Assembly: GCA_016649795.1 (NCBI GenBank)
Contig: JAENWZ010000141.1
Span: 1 to 6,127, forward strand
DNA length: 6,127 nt
Reading direction: 5' to 3'
From: Proteiniphilum sp.
GTDB lineage: Bacteria; Bacteroidota; Bacteroidia; Bacteroidales; Dysgonomonadaceae
Part shown: piece by piece, positions 4,698 to 6,127 of the stretch
Layout: the number at the start of each line of letters is the position of its first letter
How positions within the stretch are numbered: the first letter of the stretch is position 1
Program-made: the position numbers and the translations under genes
Notes under the pieces: model-generated
Databases searched by the model: none
Seen by the model: only the letters and a program-made list of their open reading frames with translations
What the model was told of the DNA's origin: nothing

Positions 4698-6127
4698 ATG
4701 TATTCAAACCAACCCCTCAGCAAATTATCTATCCTAAAACAATTGTTATGGACGGGATTTCTTTTACTATTCGTCCCATTCCCTATAGTGGCGAACGAAA
4801 CAGATACCCTGCGCCAGTTCACGCTCGATAGCATCGTTGTATCAAGCATCAAGCTCCCTAATGTCAGCTGGACGATGCCTGTTGCCTCCACCACCATAGA
4901 TGCCCAAACAATGGAACGACGACAATTGAACGACATGAAAGATTTTACGGCATCGATACCCAACTTTATGATGATCGACCGTGATACACGTCTCACCTCA
5001 TCGGTCTTTGTGCGTGGCGTAGGATCACTGATCAACACGCCGGGTGTGGCGATGTATGTGGATGGTGTCCCTCACTTCGAAAAATCATCGTTCGACATCA
5101 ACCTCATGGAGATCGAGAGGGTGGAGTTTCTGCGTGGTCCCCAGGGAACACTCTTCGGACGCAATGCCATGGGTGGCATCATTCTTGTGCATACCACCTC
5201 CCCCTTCCGTCGTCAGGGGACAAGGCTGAAGCTATCTTATGGCAGCTTCAACGACACACGTTTCTCTATCTCGCATCTGAACAAAATCAATCAGGCTTTC
5301 GCTTACGGAGTCACAGCCGATTACAATCACTCCGACGGGTATATACACAACTGTTACGACAACAAAAAAGCGGACAAGCTCAACGCTGCGTCGCTGAACA
5401 GCCGGCTGGAGTGGCGTCCCCGCACCAATCTGAGCCTCCGCCTGATCAATGGTTTTGAGATGGTGACACAGGGAGCTTTCGCCTATGGTGACGTGAATGA
5501 GGAAACCAACTATGTGGACTCGGTAAATATCAACCACGAAAGCTACTACGATCGTAAGATCTATGACTCCGGGCTGCAGGTCGATTTTCATACTCCCTAC
5601 TTCTGGCTTCGCTCACAGACATCTCTTCAGCTGCTCGATGATACCTATAACGTTGACCAGGACGCATCGCCAAAAGATCTCTACTATGCCGTTCAGTCGG
5701 AGAAACAGTTGCTGCTCTCTGAAGAGATCAACATAAAGAATGTAAGCGCAGGGAGGTACGGCTGGAATTTCGGCCTCTTTGCCTTTAATCACGCTATTGA
5801 GAGAAGCACCGACGTCTTTATCAACATGGCCAACCCTGCCTACCAGCTTGAAAAAAGATATGACGATTACAGCCGGGGTATTGCCTTTTATCACCAGTCG
5901 GAACTGCAGATCACCTCAAAACTGATTCTCGTAGCGGGAATACGTTACGATGTTGAACAGGCTAACTCCATTCACACAGAGCATAAACTGACGGCAGACA
6001 CGGTGGTGCTGCGCAATCGGTACAACTCACCGCTCACCTTCACGCAATGGACGCCCAAGGTATCGCTTCAATACCGCTTTAACCGGGATAATCAGCTCTA
6101 TATAACCTGGGCGAAAGGGTACAAGAC
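4698..6127 (+). CDS. TonB-dependent outer-membrane receptor (3' truncated by window edge)
   Basis: This encodes the first 476 residues of an outer-membrane, TonB-driven uptake receptor; the C-terminal barrel is outside the window. The ATG at 4698 is the only start after an in-frame TAA (4677-4679). A signal peptide fits residues 1-32: a Lys-containing start, the hydrophobic stretch LLWTGFLLLFVPFPI, and cleavage likely after IVA. A TonB-box-like DSIVVSS (44-50) follows. The plug spans about 60-170, with the hallmarks SVFVRGVGS, VAMYVDGVP, INLMEIERVEFLRGPQGTLF and GRNAMGG. From about 175 the sequence alternates like beta-barrel strands. There is no SusC-type carboxypeptidase-like N-terminal domain, and the signal peptide leads straight to the TonB box, so it resembles siderophore, haem or vitamin receptors more than SusC glycan transporters. 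The ligand cannot be told from this part. Whether a partner gene follows is not visible. Confidence 0.93.
   Translation, partial: MYSNQPLSKLSILKQLLWTGFLLLFVPFPIVANETDTLRQFTLDSIVVSSIKLPNVSWTMPVASTTIDAQTMERRQLNDMKDFTASIPNFMMIDRDTRLTSSVFVRGVGSLINTPGVAMYVDGVPHFEKSSFDINLMEIERVEFLRGPQGTLFGRNAMGGIILVHTTSPFRRQGTRLKLSYGSFNDTRFSISHLNKINQAFAYGVTADYNHSDGYIHNCYDNKKADKLNAASLNSRLEWRPRTNLSLRLINGFEMVTQGAFAYGDVNEETNYVDSVNINHESYYDRKIYDSGLQVDFHTPYFWLRSQTSLQLLDDTYNVDQDASPKDLYYAVQSEKQLLLSEEINIKNVSAGRYGWNFGLFAFNHAIERSTDVFINMANPAYQLEKRYDDYSRGIAFYHQSELQITSKLILVAGIRYDVEQANSIHTEHKLTADTVVLRNRYNSPLTFTQWTPKVSLQYRFNRDNQLYITWAKGYK

Noticed and set aside
5044..5229. 61-residue + strand ORF inside the receptor gene
   Set aside because: It is out of frame with the plug domain, whose motifs run continuously from 4698 to the window end.

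Overview
This window looks like chromosomal DNA of a Bacteroidota bacterium, probably order Bacteroidales. Three things point there: protein similarity to Bacteroidales versions of these families as I remember them, three promoters of the Bacteroides type (-33 TTG/TTTG, -7 TAnnTTTG, 20-21 bp apart), and start codons without Shine-Dalgarno sequences. A Dysgonomonadaceae-like genus is a guess. All five genes lie on the + strand, and both the first and the last are cut by the window edges.

Layout. (1) 1-596: the C-terminal two thirds or so of a TonB energy transducer. (2) 612-1157: a DJ-1/PfpI (YajL-like) protein 15 bp downstream, probably in the same operon, ending at a weak candidate terminator. 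(3) 1158-1383: a gene-free gap. It holds a striking nested inverted repeat (1200-1325), a strong candidate promoter whose -7 element lies in the right end of that repeat, and an A/U-rich leader. (4) 1384-3489: rpsA, ribosomal protein S1, with six S1 domains and a long charged C-terminal tail that carries a 17-residue tandem repeat, followed by a clear intrinsic terminator. (5) 3598-4578: a YhcC-like (TIGR01212) radical SAM protein with its own promoter and a GTG start. (6) 4579-4697: a gap with a perfect 7-bp dyad touching the -33 element of a candidate promoter. (7) 4698 to the window end: an outer-membrane TonB-dependent receptor with signal peptide, TonB box, plug and the first part of the barrel.

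How the genes relate. The TonB protein and the TonB-dependent receptor belong to the same kind of machinery: inner-membrane energy coupling and outer-membrane uptake. They are separated by three unrelated transcription units, so nothing here shows that this TonB serves this receptor. rpsA and the radical SAM gene each appear to be transcribed alone.

The genes are ordinary core genes. I see no CRISPR array, phage, transposase or defence system. The least explained stretch is the 126-bp nested inverted repeat upstream of rpsA.
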